This document shows positions 48,078-56,676 of a stretch of 64,000 nucleotides of DNA, in pieces. The translations under genes and the position numbers were made by a program. The notes under the pieces were generated by a model. The model saw only the letters and a program-made list of their open reading frames with translations. It was not told the origin of the DNA and made no database searches. Source of the stretch: Stenotrophomonas sp. BIGb0135 (GTDB taxonomy: Bacteria; Pseudomonadota; Gammaproteobacteria; Xanthomonadales; Xanthomonadaceae); assembly GCF_024810105.1 (NCBI RefSeq), contig NZ_JANUDX010000012.1, positions 1 to 64,000 of the forward strand, in the 5' to 3' direction. How positions within the stretch are numbered: position 1 is the first letter of the stretch; every line of letters begins with the position of its first letter.

Positions 48078-49625
48078 TTACCAGCTGCCGGTGGTCTTGA
48101 ACTCGGCGATGCCCTTCTTGAAGGCCGCTTCGATGTCGTTGTCCCAGCCGCCGGTGGCGTTGACCTTGCCGATCAGCTCGCCCTGGGTGTTGGCGAAGTG
48201 CGCGTGCAGGCCTTCTTCGAACGCCAGCAGCTTGTTGACCGGCACGTCGTCGAGGTAACCCTCGTTGACGGCGTAGATCGACAGCGCCTGGTTGGCGATG
48301 GACATCGGCGCGTACTGCTTCTGCTTCATCAGCTCGGTGACGCGCTGGCCGCGCTCGAGCTGCTTGCGGGTGGCTTCGTCCAGGTCCGAGGCGAACTGCG
48401 CGAACGCAGCCAGCTCGCGGTACTGGGCCAGCGAGATACGGATGCCGCCGGACAGCTTCTTGATGATCTTGGTCTGGGCCGCACCACCGACGCGCGACAC
48501 CGAGATACCGGCGTTCACGGCCGGGCGGATGCCCGAGTTGAACAGGTCGGTTTCCAGGAAGATCTGGCCGTCGGTGATCGAGATCACGTTGGTCGGCACG
48601 AACGCCGAGACGTCACCGGCCTGGGTTTCGATGATCGGCAGCGCGGTCAGCGAGCCGGTCTTGCCCGTGACGGCGCCGTTGGTGAACTTCTCCACGTACT
48701 CTTCGGACACGCGGGCCGCGCGCTCGAGCAGGCGGGAGTGCAGGTAGAACACGTCGCCCGGGTAGGCTTCGCGGCCCGGCGGACGCTTCAGCAGCAGCGA
48801 GATCTGGCGGTAGGCCACGGCCTGCTTGGACAGATCGTCGTACACGATCAGCGCGTCTTCGCCGCGGTCCATGAAGTACTCACCCATGGTGCAGCCGGAG
48901 TAGGCGCTGATGTACTGCATCGCAGCCGACTCGGACGCGGTGGCAGCCACCACCACGGTGTGCGCCAGGGCGCCGTTTTCTTCCAGCTTGCGCACGATGT
49001 TGGCCACGGTCGAGGCCTTCTGGCCGATCGCGACGTACACGCACTTGATGCCGGTGTCCTTCTGGTTGATCACCGCATCGATGGCCAGGGCGGTCTTGCC
49101 GGTCTGGCGGTCACCGATGACCAGCTCGCGCTGGCCGCGGCCGATCGGGATCATCGAGTCGACCGACTTGTAACCGGTCTGCACCGGCTGGTCGACCGAC
49201 TTGCGCCAGATCACGCCCGGCGCAACGCGCTCCACCGGCGCGGTGGTCTTGGCGGCGATCGGGCCCTTGCCGTCGATCGGCTCACCCAGCGCGTTCACCA
49301 CGCGGCCAAGCAGTTCCGGACCGACCGGCACTTCCAGGATGCGACCGGTGGTCTTGGCGACGTCGCCTTCGCGCAGCTGCTGGTAATCACCCAGGACCAC
49401 GGCGCCGACCGAGTCGCGCTCCAGGTTCAGGGCCAGGGCGAAGGTGTTGTTCGGCAGTTCGATCATTTCGCCCTGCATCACGTCGGCCAGACCGAAGATG
49501 CGCACGATGCCGTCGGACACGCTGGTCACGGTGCCTTCGTTGCGCGATTCCGCGGCCAGCTTGACCTTCTCGATGCGGTTCTTGATCAGTTCGCTGATTT
49601 CGGAGGGGTTGAGCGTGGTTGCCAT
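48078..49625 (-). CDS. atpA: ATP synthase alpha subunit
   Basis: A 515-residue non-catalytic nucleotide-binding subunit of F1. The P-loop is GDRQTGKT, with [16 protein letters not shown] and the conserved arginine segment [12 protein letters not shown]. The ATG at 49625 gives the usual [11 protein letters not shown]; a TTG two codons upstream is less likely. Confidence 0.98.
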   Translation of the reverse strand: MATTLNPSEISELIKNRIEKVKLAAESRNEGTVTSVSDGIVRIFGLADVMQGEMIELPNNTFALALNLERDSVGAVVLGDYQQLREGDVAKTTGRILEVPVGPELLGRVVNALGEPIDGKGPIAAKTTAPVERVAPGVIWRKSVDQPVQTGYKSVDSMIPIGRGQRELVIGDRQTGKTALAIDAVINQKDTGIKCVYVAIGQKASTVANIVRKLEENGALAHTVVVAATASESAAMQYISAYSGCTMGEYFMDRGEDALIVYDDLSKQAVAYRQISLLLKRPPGREAYPGDVFYLHSRLLERAARVSEEYVEKFTNGAVTGKTGSLTALPIIETQAGDVSAFVPTNVISITDGQIFLETDLFNSGIRPAVNAGISVSRVGGAAQTKIIKKLSGGIRISLAQYRELAAFAQFASDLDEATRKQLERGQRVTELMKQKQYAPMSIANQALSIYAVNEGYLDDVPVNKLLAFEEGLHAHFANTQGELIGKVNATGGWDNDIEAAFKKGIAEFKTTGSW

Positions 49626-49669
49626 CGTCAAGTCCTAGTGCCGGCGGTCACGCCGGACGTTAAATGAAT

Positions 49670-50197
49670 TCAGTTAGCGAGCGCGGTCTGCAGGCGCGAC
49701 AGCTTGCCCTTGAGCGAGCCATCGATGACCACATCGCCGGCGTCGATCACGGCGCCGCCGATCAGCGATGCGTCGACCGCGGTCGTCACGTCCACCTCGC
49801 AGCCGAAGCGCTTGCGCAGCGCGGCCTTGATGGCGTCCAGCTCGGATGCGGACAGTTCGGTTGCCGAGGTGACCGTGGCCTTGACCACGTGTTCGGCTTC
49901 AGCGCGCAGCTGGGCGTACATGCCGGCGATTTCCGGCAGCAGCGGCAGACGGTGCGCGTCGGCCAGCAGGGCCAGGAAGCGACCGAAGGTCTCGCTGGAC
50001 GATTCCGGGGCCAGCAGCGCGACGGCATCGCCGCGCTCCAGTTCCGGGTTCGACAGCAAGGCCGCCACGCGCGGGTCGGCGGCTACGTGGGCGGAGAACG
50101 CAAGCGCGTCCGACCACGGCGCGAACGTGCCTTCGTCGCGCGCGGTCGCGAACGCGGCGCGGGCATACGGGCGTGCAAGCGTGAGGGCCTGGCTCAT
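49670..50197 (-). CDS. atpH: ATP synthase delta subunit
   Basis: A 175-residue stator subunit linking F1 to the b subunits. It has the N-terminal helical domain ([12 protein letters not shown]) and the conserved C-terminal segment [23 protein letters not shown]. The start lies 3 bp after the atpF stop. Confidence 0.96.
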   Translation of the reverse strand: MSQALTLARPYARAAFATARDEGTFAPWSDALAFSAHVAADPRVAALLSNPELERGDAVALLAPESSSETFGRFLALLADAHRLPLLPEIAGMYAQLRAEAEHVVKATVTSATELSASELDAIKAALRKRFGCEVDVTTAVDASLIGGAVIDAGDVVIDGSLKGKLSRLQTALAN

Positions 50198-50200
50198 CGA

Positions 50201-50671
50201 TCAGATCTCCGATGCCAGCTCGTCGAGCAGCGCCTTGTGGGCGTTGGCATCGATTTCGCGCTTGAGCAGCTTTTCGGCACCGCTCACGGCCAGGGCGGAC
50301 ACCTGCTTGCGCAGGTCTTCACGGGCACGGTTGGCGGCAGCCTCGATTTCGGCGTGGGCCAGGTCTTTCTGGCGGTTCGCTTCGGCGATGGCTTCATTCT
50401 TGGCGGCTTCAACGATCTGATTGGCGCGCGCGTGGGCCTGGTCGATGATCTCGTTGGCCTTGCCGCGTGCATCCTTCAGTGCTTCGTTGACCTTTTCCTG
50501 CGCCTGGGCCAGATCCTTCTGGCTGCGGTCGGCAGCGGCGAGGCCTTCAGCGATCTTCTGCTGGCGCTCTTCGATGGCATTCATCAACGGCGGCCAGATC
50601 TTGGTCGCGATGATCCAGATCAGACCGGCGAAAGCCAGTGCCTGGGCAACGAGGGTAAAACCGATATCCAT
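50201..50671 (-). CDS. atpF: ATP synthase b subunit
   Basis: A 156-residue peripheral stalk subunit: one N-terminal membrane helix (about 6-24) and a long, highly charged coiled-coil helix (about 35-140) ending in a domain that binds delta. It matches E. coli b in length. It lies between atpE and atpH. Confidence 0.96.
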   Translation of the reverse strand: MDIGFTLVAQALAFAGLIWIIATKIWPPLMNAIEERQQKIAEGLAAADRSQKDLAQAQEKVNEALKDARGKANEIIDQAHARANQIVEAAKNEAIAEANRQKDLAHAEIEAAANRAREDLRKQVSALAVSGAEKLLKREIDANAHKALLDELASEI

Positions 50672-50782
50672 GGGGTTCGCTCAATCGGGGGTGACGGGGT
50701 GGATGGGCCGCCGTGGCGGCGCATCCGATCCTTCATCCGCGATCAGGCGCACGGGGCGCCTGATCGTTTCGCTGTTGCTGGA

Positions 50783-51085
50783 TCAGCCAGCAACAGCCGG
50801 CAGGCGTGCAACGAACTCGCCGATGGTCGGGTTGGCGAAGGCCAGCAGCAGGCCGACGGCGACCGAGATGATGAACGCGGCGTCGATCAGGCCGGCGGTG
50901 ATGAACATGCGGACCTGCAGGACCGGAATCAGTTCCGGCTGGCGGGCAGCCGATTCCAGGAACTTACCGGACATGATGGCCAGACCAAGACCGGCACCCA
51001 GCGCGGCCAGGCCGATCATGATGCCGACGGCGAGGACGGTGGAGCTCTGGACTTGGGCGAGGTTGGTCAGGACGGCGAGGTACAT
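50783..51085 (-). CDS. atpE: ATP synthase c subunit
   Basis: A 100-residue proteolipid forming the rotor ring. Two helices frame the polar loop RQPEL, and the proton-carrying aspartate lies in the second helix (LIDAAF). It is longer than E. coli c (79), with about 15 extra residues at the N-terminus and a short C-terminal tail (VARLPAVAG). AGGAG precedes the ATG. Confidence 0.97.
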   Translation of the reverse strand: MYLAVLTNLAQVQSSTVLAVGIMIGLAALGAGLGLAIMSGKFLESAARQPELIPVLQVRMFITAGLIDAAFIISVAVGLLLAFANPTIGEFVARLPAVAG

Positions 51086-51152
51086 GGTTTTCTCCTGGAA
51101 CTTTGAATAGCTAAGGGTTTAGAAACAAACGGATGAAGGGTGAAGCGAAAAC

Positions 51153-51947
51153 TCAGTGAGCGTCTTCCGACAGGCTCAGGTACACGATGGACAACATCAT
51201 GAAGATGAAGGCCTGCAGCGGAATCACCAGCAGATGGAACAGCATCCAGCCCAGGCCGAATGCACCGCCTGCGATGGCGCCGGCAATACCCGCGCTGCCG
51301 AGCACCCAGATCAGCAGGAAGACGATTTCGCCGCCGAACATGTTGCCGAACAGTCGCATCGCCAGCGAGATCGGCTTGCTGAGCCACTCGACGATGTTGA
51401 GGATCAGGTTGAACGGCATCATGAACTTGCCGAACGGTGCGGTCAGGAACTCCTTGGTGAAGCCACCCAGGCCCTTGGCGCGCAGTGCGAAGAACAGCAT
51501 CAGGAAGAACACGCTGATCGACATGCCCAGGGTGGCATTGACGTCGGCGGTGGGGACCGGCTTCCAGTACGGCACGCCGAGCAGTTCGAGCGGCATGGCG
51601 ATGAAGTCGGCCGGGATCATCTTGATGAGGTTCATCAGGAGGATCCAGAAGAAGATCGTGATCGCGATCGGGGTCACCAGCTTGCTGGTGCCGTGGTAGG
51701 TGTCCTTGGCCTGGCGGTCAACGAACTCCAGGCAGATCTCCACGAACGCCTGCCACTTGCCCGGGACGCCCGCGGTCGCTTTGCGGGTCGCCATCCAGAA
51801 GCCGAACACCATCAACAGGCCCATCAGGACCGAAGTCACGATGGTGTCGACGTGGATCGCCCAGAAACCACCTTCCTGCATATGGAACGTCAGGTTGTGC
51901 AGGTGATGTTGGATGTAGGAGGTGGGTGTCAGCGCCTCGCCTGCCAT
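51153..51947 (-). CDS. atpB: ATP synthase a subunit
   Basis: A 264-residue membrane subunit forming the proton half-channels. The essential arginine lies in LAMRLFGNMFGGE. About five helices are seen. It follows atpI by 31 bp. Confidence 0.97.
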   Translation of the reverse strand: MAGEALTPTSYIQHHLHNLTFHMQEGGFWAIHVDTIVTSVLMGLLMVFGFWMATRKATAGVPGKWQAFVEICLEFVDRQAKDTYHGTSKLVTPIAITIFFWILLMNLIKMIPADFIAMPLELLGVPYWKPVPTADVNATLGMSISVFFLMLFFALRAKGLGGFTKEFLTAPFGKFMMPFNLILNIVEWLSKPISLAMRLFGNMFGGEIVFLLIWVLGSAGIAGAIAGGAFGLGWMLFHLLVIPLQAFIFMMLSIVYLSLSEDAH

Positions 51948-51978
51948 GTGTCCGGAACCTTGAGTTAAATAAAATGGA

Positions 51979-52362
51979 TCAGCGCCTGGCCAGAGCCAGG
52001 ACCTGGAACATCAACCCGACGGCGATACCGGCCAGCAGCGCCAATGCAGGCAGCTTGAAGACCAGGAACCCCACCATCAGGACGCCGAATACGAGCACCC
52101 ACTTTGCCACTACTGCCAGGATCAGGCGGGTCATCGCCGATCCCGCAGCCTGCACACCGCCCCCGAGGGCCATGCGCGCGGCAACCCAACCACCGGCTGA
52201 AACCGCCACACCCGATGCCAGCGCCCCCAGGGCGTACATCGTGCCCGCCAGGAGCAGGAAGGCCAAGGCCAGGACAGCCACTGCAGCCAGCGGGTAAACC
52301 GCTGCGCGCAGCATCAGTCGCCGACCCGAATCAACGGAGTTCAGCACACGTATGTCCTGCAT
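51979..52362 (-). CDS. atpI: ATP synthase subunit I
   Basis: A 127-residue membrane protein with four hydrophobic helices, the first gene of the operon, in the place of AtpI (UncI). Family members help assemble the c ring or supply magnesium. Sequence is poorly conserved, so the call rests mainly on position and topology. Confidence 0.82.
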   Translation of the reverse strand: MQDIRVLNSVDSGRRLMLRAAVYPLAAVAVLALAFLLLAGTMYALGALASGVAVSAGGWVAARMALGGGVQAAGSAMTRLILAVVAKWVLVFGVLMVGFLVFKLPALALLAGIAVGLMFQVLALARR

Positions 52363-52415
52363 GTTCTTGAGTAGAAAGGCCGGGGTCGCAAGCTAGCGCC
52401 CCGTCGAGCCGCCAA

Positions 52416-52445
52416 ATTATAGCAACGGGACAATTTGCGAGACAA
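52416..52445 (-). promoter_or_regulatory. Sigma-70 promoter of the atp operon
   Basis: On the minus strand a perfect -10 box TATAAT (52416-52421) is preceded by TTGTCT (52440-52445) with an 18-bp spacer. The transcript would begin about 45 bp before the atpI start codon. Confidence 0.75.
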
Positions 52446-52479
52446 CCGCCCCCTGTTCATCCCGGATGGCCGCAAGTTG

Positions 52480-52681
52480 CTGCATCGCCACAGATTTTGC
52501 GGTCCACCTCCGGGCCAATCCCGGCCTGTCAGGCTCTCCGCCTGCTGCAACGCAACATATTGAACTTTGGTCGCAGCGTCCGGTCAGACCCATCGACCTG
52601 CACTTTTCGATCCTCGTCGACGCCCCGAAGGCAGGTCTGCACCACAAAGTGGCCCCGAGCTCTCTCCGGGGCCACTTTTTT
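52480..52681 (+). ncRNA. Candidate small RNA upstream of the barrel gene
   Basis: A strong rho-independent terminator ends this region but no coding gene precedes it on the plus strand. The region is not like a protein gene and lies in a promoter-rich gap. The 5' end is unknown; the start given is a guess. This is a candidate only. Confidence 0.35.
52646..52681 (+). terminator. Orphan rho-independent terminator
   Basis: A 12-bp perfect stem (52646-52657 with 52667-52678), a 9-nt loop and a run of six T residues (52676-52681). It points along the plus strand with no gene upstream in that direction. Confidence 0.85.
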
Positions 52682-52886
52682 CGCGGCCCTGCTGCGGCCT
52701 TCACTGCCCCGCGGCACGACTGCCCAATAACGTGGGCCAGGCCAGCCGGCGGACACAGAATGTGATCGGCGGCGCACCTTTGCGCATGAACGGTACACAC
52801 ATCCTCCACCATACGTTCACGAATGGTGGACGCGGCGCTGGGCAGAGTGTCGGCACATCAATGAACCACTGCAAGGACACACACCG

Positions 52887-53705
52887 ATGCGCCTGATGCT
52901 CCCCCTCCTCGCCCTGCCGCTGGCCATGGCCGCGCTGACCCATGCCAACACCGCCAGTGCCGCCGAGGGCGATGATCGCTTCGCGCTGCGCCTGGGCGCG
53001 ATGAACATCGATTCGGACAACACGATCCGCGGCAACACCAACGTCGCTGGCCAGGACGTGGGCTTCTCCGAGGACTTCAAGCTGGGCGGCAAGGAATGGG
53101 AGCCGCGTGTCGACGGCATGTTCCGCATCAGCGACCGCCAGCGCCTGCTGTTCAACTACTTCAAGTACGACAAGGACCGCCGCGAGACGCTGGATGACGG
53201 CGTGAGCTTCGGCGATGTGTCGGTGCCGGCCGGCAGCTTCATCAAGGGCGAGCTGAAGTACCAGGTGGCCAGCCTGGTGTACGACTACTCGGTGGTGGAC
53301 ACCGATACCTTCGACCTTGGCCTGCAGCTGGGTGCCGAGTACGCGAAGGTGAGCACGAAGGCCTATGCGGACGTGGGTGACCTGTACCAGGGTCGCTTCC
53401 TGGACGAGAAGGCCGACGGCGTGGCGCCGGTGGTTGGCGCACGCATGAGCTTCAACCCGTCCGAGAAGTGGATGATCACCTTGCAGGGCCAGTACCTGAA
53501 CACCAAGTGGGGCAACTTCGACGACTACGACGGCGACCTGACCCGCGCCAACGCGATCGTGGACTACCGCCTGACCAAGAACTTCGGCCTGTTCGCCGGC
53601 TACGACTGGTTCAAGCTGGACGTGGACCAGACCGGCAGCGACGGCACGATCGGTCTGAAGCAGGAGTTCAAGGGCCCGGTGGCCGGTGTGAGCTTCGTCT
53701 TCTAA
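52887..53705 (+). CDS. Outer-membrane beta-barrel protein
   Basis: A 272-residue exported protein. The signal peptide spans about residues 1-25 (ending ASA). The body is made of alternating hydrophobic/polar strands and ends in phenylalanine (GVSFVF), the mark of outer-membrane insertion. No named family is recognised with certainty. AAGGA precedes the ATG. A terminator follows. Confidence 0.82.
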   Translation: MRLMLPLLALPLAMAALTHANTASAAEGDDRFALRLGAMNIDSDNTIRGNTNVAGQDVGFSEDFKLGGKEWEPRVDGMFRISDRQRLLFNYFKYDKDRRETLDDGVSFGDVSVPAGSFIKGELKYQVASLVYDYSVVDTDTFDLGLQLGAEYAKVSTKAYADVGDLYQGRFLDEKADGVAPVVGARMSFNPSEKWMITLQGQYLNTKWGNFDDYDGDLTRANAIVDYRLTKNFGLFAGYDWFKLDVDQTGSDGTIGLKQEFKGPVAGVSFVF

Positions 53706-53730
53706 GTCGGTTCAAGCGTCTCTCTCCGAG

Positions 53731-53763
53731 CGCGGCAACAGGGTGACCTGTTGTCGCGTTTTT
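53731..53763 (+). terminator. Terminator of the beta-barrel gene
   Basis: A 12-bp stem with one G-T pair (53731-53742 with 53747-53758) is followed by five T residues. It lies 25 bp after the stop codon. Confidence 0.8.
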
Positions 53764-53856
53764 CTTTGCGTGTTTGTTTTTTGGTGATTGGGTGCGTGGG
53801 CTTGAGGGCGAAGGCAAGGGCGAAGGCAACTGCCTGGCGCCTTGCGGGTGTCGCCG

Positions 53857-53966
53857 GAGGGTACCGGGCAGCCCGGCCCGGGACACGCCGTGAACCCCTC
53901 CATGGGGGCTCGACAAGCGGCATCCATGCCGCTTGACGGTCCCGGGCCGGGCTGCCCGGTACCCTC
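53857..53966 (-). repeat. Structured inverted-repeat element, copy 2
   Basis: Perfect 28-bp arms (53857-53884 and 53939-53966) enclose a 54-bp core with two hairpins: one with 9-bp arms (AAGCGGCAT/ATGCCGCTT) and one with arms CCCC/GGGG. Read on the minus strand, the core matches the element at 208-286, with different but still paired arms. It sits between convergent genes. Confidence 0.75.
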
Positions 53967-54098
53967 TGGAGGGATCATCGGGGGTGCGGTTGGGGGAGCG
54001 ACGAGCGCTGCGGGCGGCGGGCGGACTTGATGTAGTGGTGCCTGGCGTTGGCGTGCGTTGACCGCTGATGTGGGTACCGCGCCTTGCCCGCCGCGCAC

Positions 54099-54126
54099 AA
54101 AAAACCCGGCGTTCGCCGGGTTTTTT
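54099..54126. terminator. Bidirectional terminator, mainly of lpdA
   Basis: A 13-bp stem (54099-54111 with 54114-54126) with A- and T-runs on both ends works on both strands. On the minus strand it lies 31 bp after the lpdA stop codon. Confidence 0.88.
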
Positions 54127-54157
54127 GTTGATGCGGTGCCATTGCCTTGCGGGCGGC

Positions 54158-56011
54158 TTACTTCTTCTTCGGCATGTACAGATCGGTGATGGTGCCGTCG
54201 TAGATTTCCGCCGCCATCGCCACCGATTCGCTCAGCGTCGGGTGGGCGTGGATGGTGTGGCCGATGTCTTCGGCTTCGGCGCCCATCTCGATCGCCAGCC
54301 CGATCTCGGCCAGCAGGTCGCCGGCGTGCACGCCGACGATGGCGCCACCGATGATGCGGTGGGTTTCTTCATCGAAGATCAGCTTGGTGAAGCCCTCGGT
54401 ACGACCGATGCCGATCGCGCGGCCGCTGGCCGCCCACGGGAATTTCGCCACGCCCACCTTGAGCCCCTTGGCCTTGGCCTCGGTCTCGGTCACGCCCACC
54501 CACGCGATTTCCGGGTTGGTGTAGGCCACCGACGGAATCACCCGCGCCACCCACTCCTTCTTCTCGCCCGAGGCCACTTCCGCGGCCAGCTTGCCTTCGT
54601 GCGTGGCCTTGTGGGCCAGCATCGGGTTGCCGACGATATCGCCGATGGCAAAGATGTGCGGCACGTTGGTGCGCATCTGCCGGTCCACCGGAATGAAGCC
54701 ACGCTCGGTGACCTGCACGCCGGCCTTCTCGGCAGCGATCTTCTTGCCGTTCGGCGAGCGGCCCACGGCCACCAGCACGCGGTCGAAGGTGCCCTGCGCC
54801 AGTGCCGGCGCCTCGCCTTCGGCAGCGGCCTCGAACGTCACCGTGATGCCCTTGGCATCGGCGCTCACGCCCGACGCCTTGGTCTTCAGGTGGACCTCCA
54901 CGCCCTGCTTCTTCAGGCGGTCGGCCAGCGGCTTGACCAGGTCCTTGTCGGCGCCCGGCATCAGCTGGTCCATGAACTCGACCACGGTCACCTTGCTGCC
55001 CAGGGCCGCATACACCGTGGCCATTTCCAGCCCGATGATGCCGCCGCCCACCACCAGCAGCGACCCCGGCACGTCCGCCAGTTCCAGCGCATCGGTGGAA
55101 TCCATCACCCGCTTGTCGTCCCACGGGAAGTTCGGCAGCTTCACCGCCTGCGAACCGGCGGCGATGATGCACTGCTCGAAGCGCAGCAGCTGGGTCTTGC
55201 CGTCGTCGCCGACGATCTCCAGCTCATTGGCCGACACGAACGTGGCCAGGCCCTGCACCGTGCGCACCTTGCGCTGCTTGGCCATGCCGGCCAGGCCCTT
55301 GGTCAGCTGGGTGACCACCTTGTCCTTGTAGCCGCGCAGCTTGTCCAGGGTGATGGTCGGCGTGCCGAATTCCACGCCGAAATCGCCCGCGTGGGCCACT
55401 TCGTCGATCACCGCCGCTGCATGCAGCAGCGCCTTGGACGGAATGCAGCCCACGTTGAGGCAGACGCCGCCGAGGCTGGCATAACGCTCCACCAGTACGG
55501 TGTCCACGCCCAGGTCGGCCGAACGGAACGCGGCGGTATACCCGCCCGGGCCCGCGCCCAGCACCACCATCTTGCACTCGATATCGGCCGGCTTGCCCGA
55601 CGACAGCGCCGGCTGCGGCGCCGCCGGTTCGGCCGGGGCGCGGTGCGACGGGGTCACCGGCGGCTTGCTGGCCGGGGCCTCGGCCTTGGGTGCCTCGGCC
55701 TTGGGTGCCTCGGCCTTGGGTGCCTCGGCCTTGGCCGGCGCGGCCGGGGCCGGGGCCGGGGCAGCGCCCTCGCCTTCGGCCTCCAGCACCAGCACGACGT
55801 CGCCCTCGGAGAGGTTGTCGCCGAGCTTGACCTTGATTTCCTTGACCACGCCAGCCGCCGAAGACGGCACTTCCAGCGTTGCCTTGTCCGATTCCAGCGT
55901 GACCAGACCCTGGTCCTTCTTCACCGTGTCGCCCACGGCAACCAGCAGTTCGATCACCGGTACACCGCTGTAATCGCCGATGTCGGGAACCTTGATTTCA
56001 ATTGCGGCCAT
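54158..56011 (-). CDS. lpdA: Dihydrolipoyl dehydrogenase with N-terminal lipoyl domain
   Basis: A 617-residue E3 component of pyruvate dehydrogenase that reoxidises dihydrolipoamide with NAD. Residues 1-80 form a lipoyl domain (lysine in ESDKATLEV), an Ala/Pro/Lys-rich linker with repeats of KAEAP follows, and from about 150 the FAD domain (VLGAGPGGYTAA), the redox disulfide (GGVCLNVGCIPSK) and the catalytic HAHPTLSE. The fused lipoyl domain makes it longer than classical E3 (about 475). AGGAG before the ATG at 56011 supports the start. Confidence 0.95.
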   Translation of the reverse strand: MAAIEIKVPDIGDYSGVPVIELLVAVGDTVKKDQGLVTLESDKATLEVPSSAAGVVKEIKVKLGDNLSEGDVVLVLEAEGEGAAPAPAPAAPAKAEAPKAEAPKAEAPKAEAPASKPPVTPSHRAPAEPAAPQPALSSGKPADIECKMVVLGAGPGGYTAAFRSADLGVDTVLVERYASLGGVCLNVGCIPSKALLHAAAVIDEVAHAGDFGVEFGTPTITLDKLRGYKDKVVTQLTKGLAGMAKQRKVRTVQGLATFVSANELEIVGDDGKTQLLRFEQCIIAAGSQAVKLPNFPWDDKRVMDSTDALELADVPGSLLVVGGGIIGLEMATVYAALGSKVTVVEFMDQLMPGADKDLVKPLADRLKKQGVEVHLKTKASGVSADAKGITVTFEAAAEGEAPALAQGTFDRVLVAVGRSPNGKKIAAEKAGVQVTERGFIPVDRQMRTNVPHIFAIGDIVGNPMLAHKATHEGKLAAEVASGEKKEWVARVIPSVAYTNPEIAWVGVTETEAKAKGLKVGVAKFPWAASGRAIGIGRTEGFTKLIFDEETHRIIGGAIVGVHAGDLLAEIGLAIEMGAEAEDIGHTIHAHPTLSESVAMAAEIYDGTITDLYMPKKK

Positions 56012-56028
56012 CGTTGTTCTCCTGGTGC

Positions 56029-56676
56029 TCAGCCGGCCTTGCCGGCGAGCAGTTGCTGCAGTTCGTCGAGCGACTCGTCCAGATCTTTCCAGCGACGGTC
56101 GAGCTTCTTTTCCTTGGTGTCGCTGGCTTCGATCAGCAGCGCCACCTGTTTCATCATCAGCTTGCCGCTGCCGCACTCCGGGCGCGGACCGCTGAAACGC
56201 TGCCCATCCACCTGGAAGGACAGCACCTCACCGTCCAGCGCCGCGGCCTTGCGGTCGGCCGGCACGGCCGCATCGAGTGCGGCCTGCCAGCTGCGCAGCA
56301 GGCGCTGCGCCAATGCGGCCGGAATGCTCACCTGGTACTGGTCCGGCTCCTGCGCCACGCGCAGTTCCAGGCCACCGCCACGGGCGTTGCTGCTCCAGTT
56401 GTAGACGCGCTTGTCGGCACGGCTGTAACGCAGCGTCCATTCCTGTTCCTGGGTGCCCGGCAGCAGCGCCACACCGGTCTCGACCCCGCTCTTGGGCAGG
56501 GTGACCAGCGACAACGCCGGCTGCGCCTTGCCCTCGAACAGGGTCTCCACCGCCTGGCCGTAGTTGCCCACCGCCGGCGGCCAGCCCCGTCCCAGGCCGG
56601 ACGCGCATTCCGCCGCGCCCGCCTGCGACGCCGGCAGCACCGCCAGCATCAGCGCCCATGCCAGGCCATGCCTCAC
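56029..56676 (-). CDS. Periplasmic protein of unknown function between aceF and lpdA
   Basis: A 215-residue exported protein. The signal peptide covers about residues 1-22 (ending AGA-AE). No known family is recognised. Two cysteines remain in the mature part (ECASGL, PECGSG) and may form a disulfide; the C-terminal 45 residues look like a charged helix. The GTG start overlaps the aceF stop (GTGA) and 17 bp separate it from lpdA, so it is co-translated with an intracellular enzyme complex. Confidence 0.78.
   Translation of the reverse strand: MRHGLAWALMLAVLPASQAGAAECASGLGRGWPPAVGNYGQAVETLFEGKAQPALSLVTLPKSGVETGVALLPGTQEQEWTLRYSRADKRVYNWSSNARGGGLELRVAQEPDQYQVSIPAALAQRLLRSWQAALDAAVPADRKAAALDGEVLSFQVDGQRFSGPRPECGSGKLMMKQVALLIEASDTKEKKLDRRWKDLDESLDELQQLLAGKAG

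Larger units (their letters stand above)
52363..52886. other. Gene-free region between the atp operon and the barrel gene
   Basis: It contains the atp promoter (52416-52445), a terminator on the plus strand without an upstream gene (52646-52681, possible small RNA) and the leader of the next gene. ORFs in this stretch show no protein features. Confidence 0.6.
53706..54157. other. Gene-free region between convergent genes
   Basis: It holds the terminator of the barrel gene (53731-53763), the second structured inverted repeat (53857-53966) and the terminator of lpdA (54099-54126). No supported gene is present. Confidence 0.75.

Noticed and set aside
48024-49667. 547-residue plus-strand ORF opposite atpA
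   Set aside because: Antisense shadow of a strongly conserved gene; no domain or start signal.
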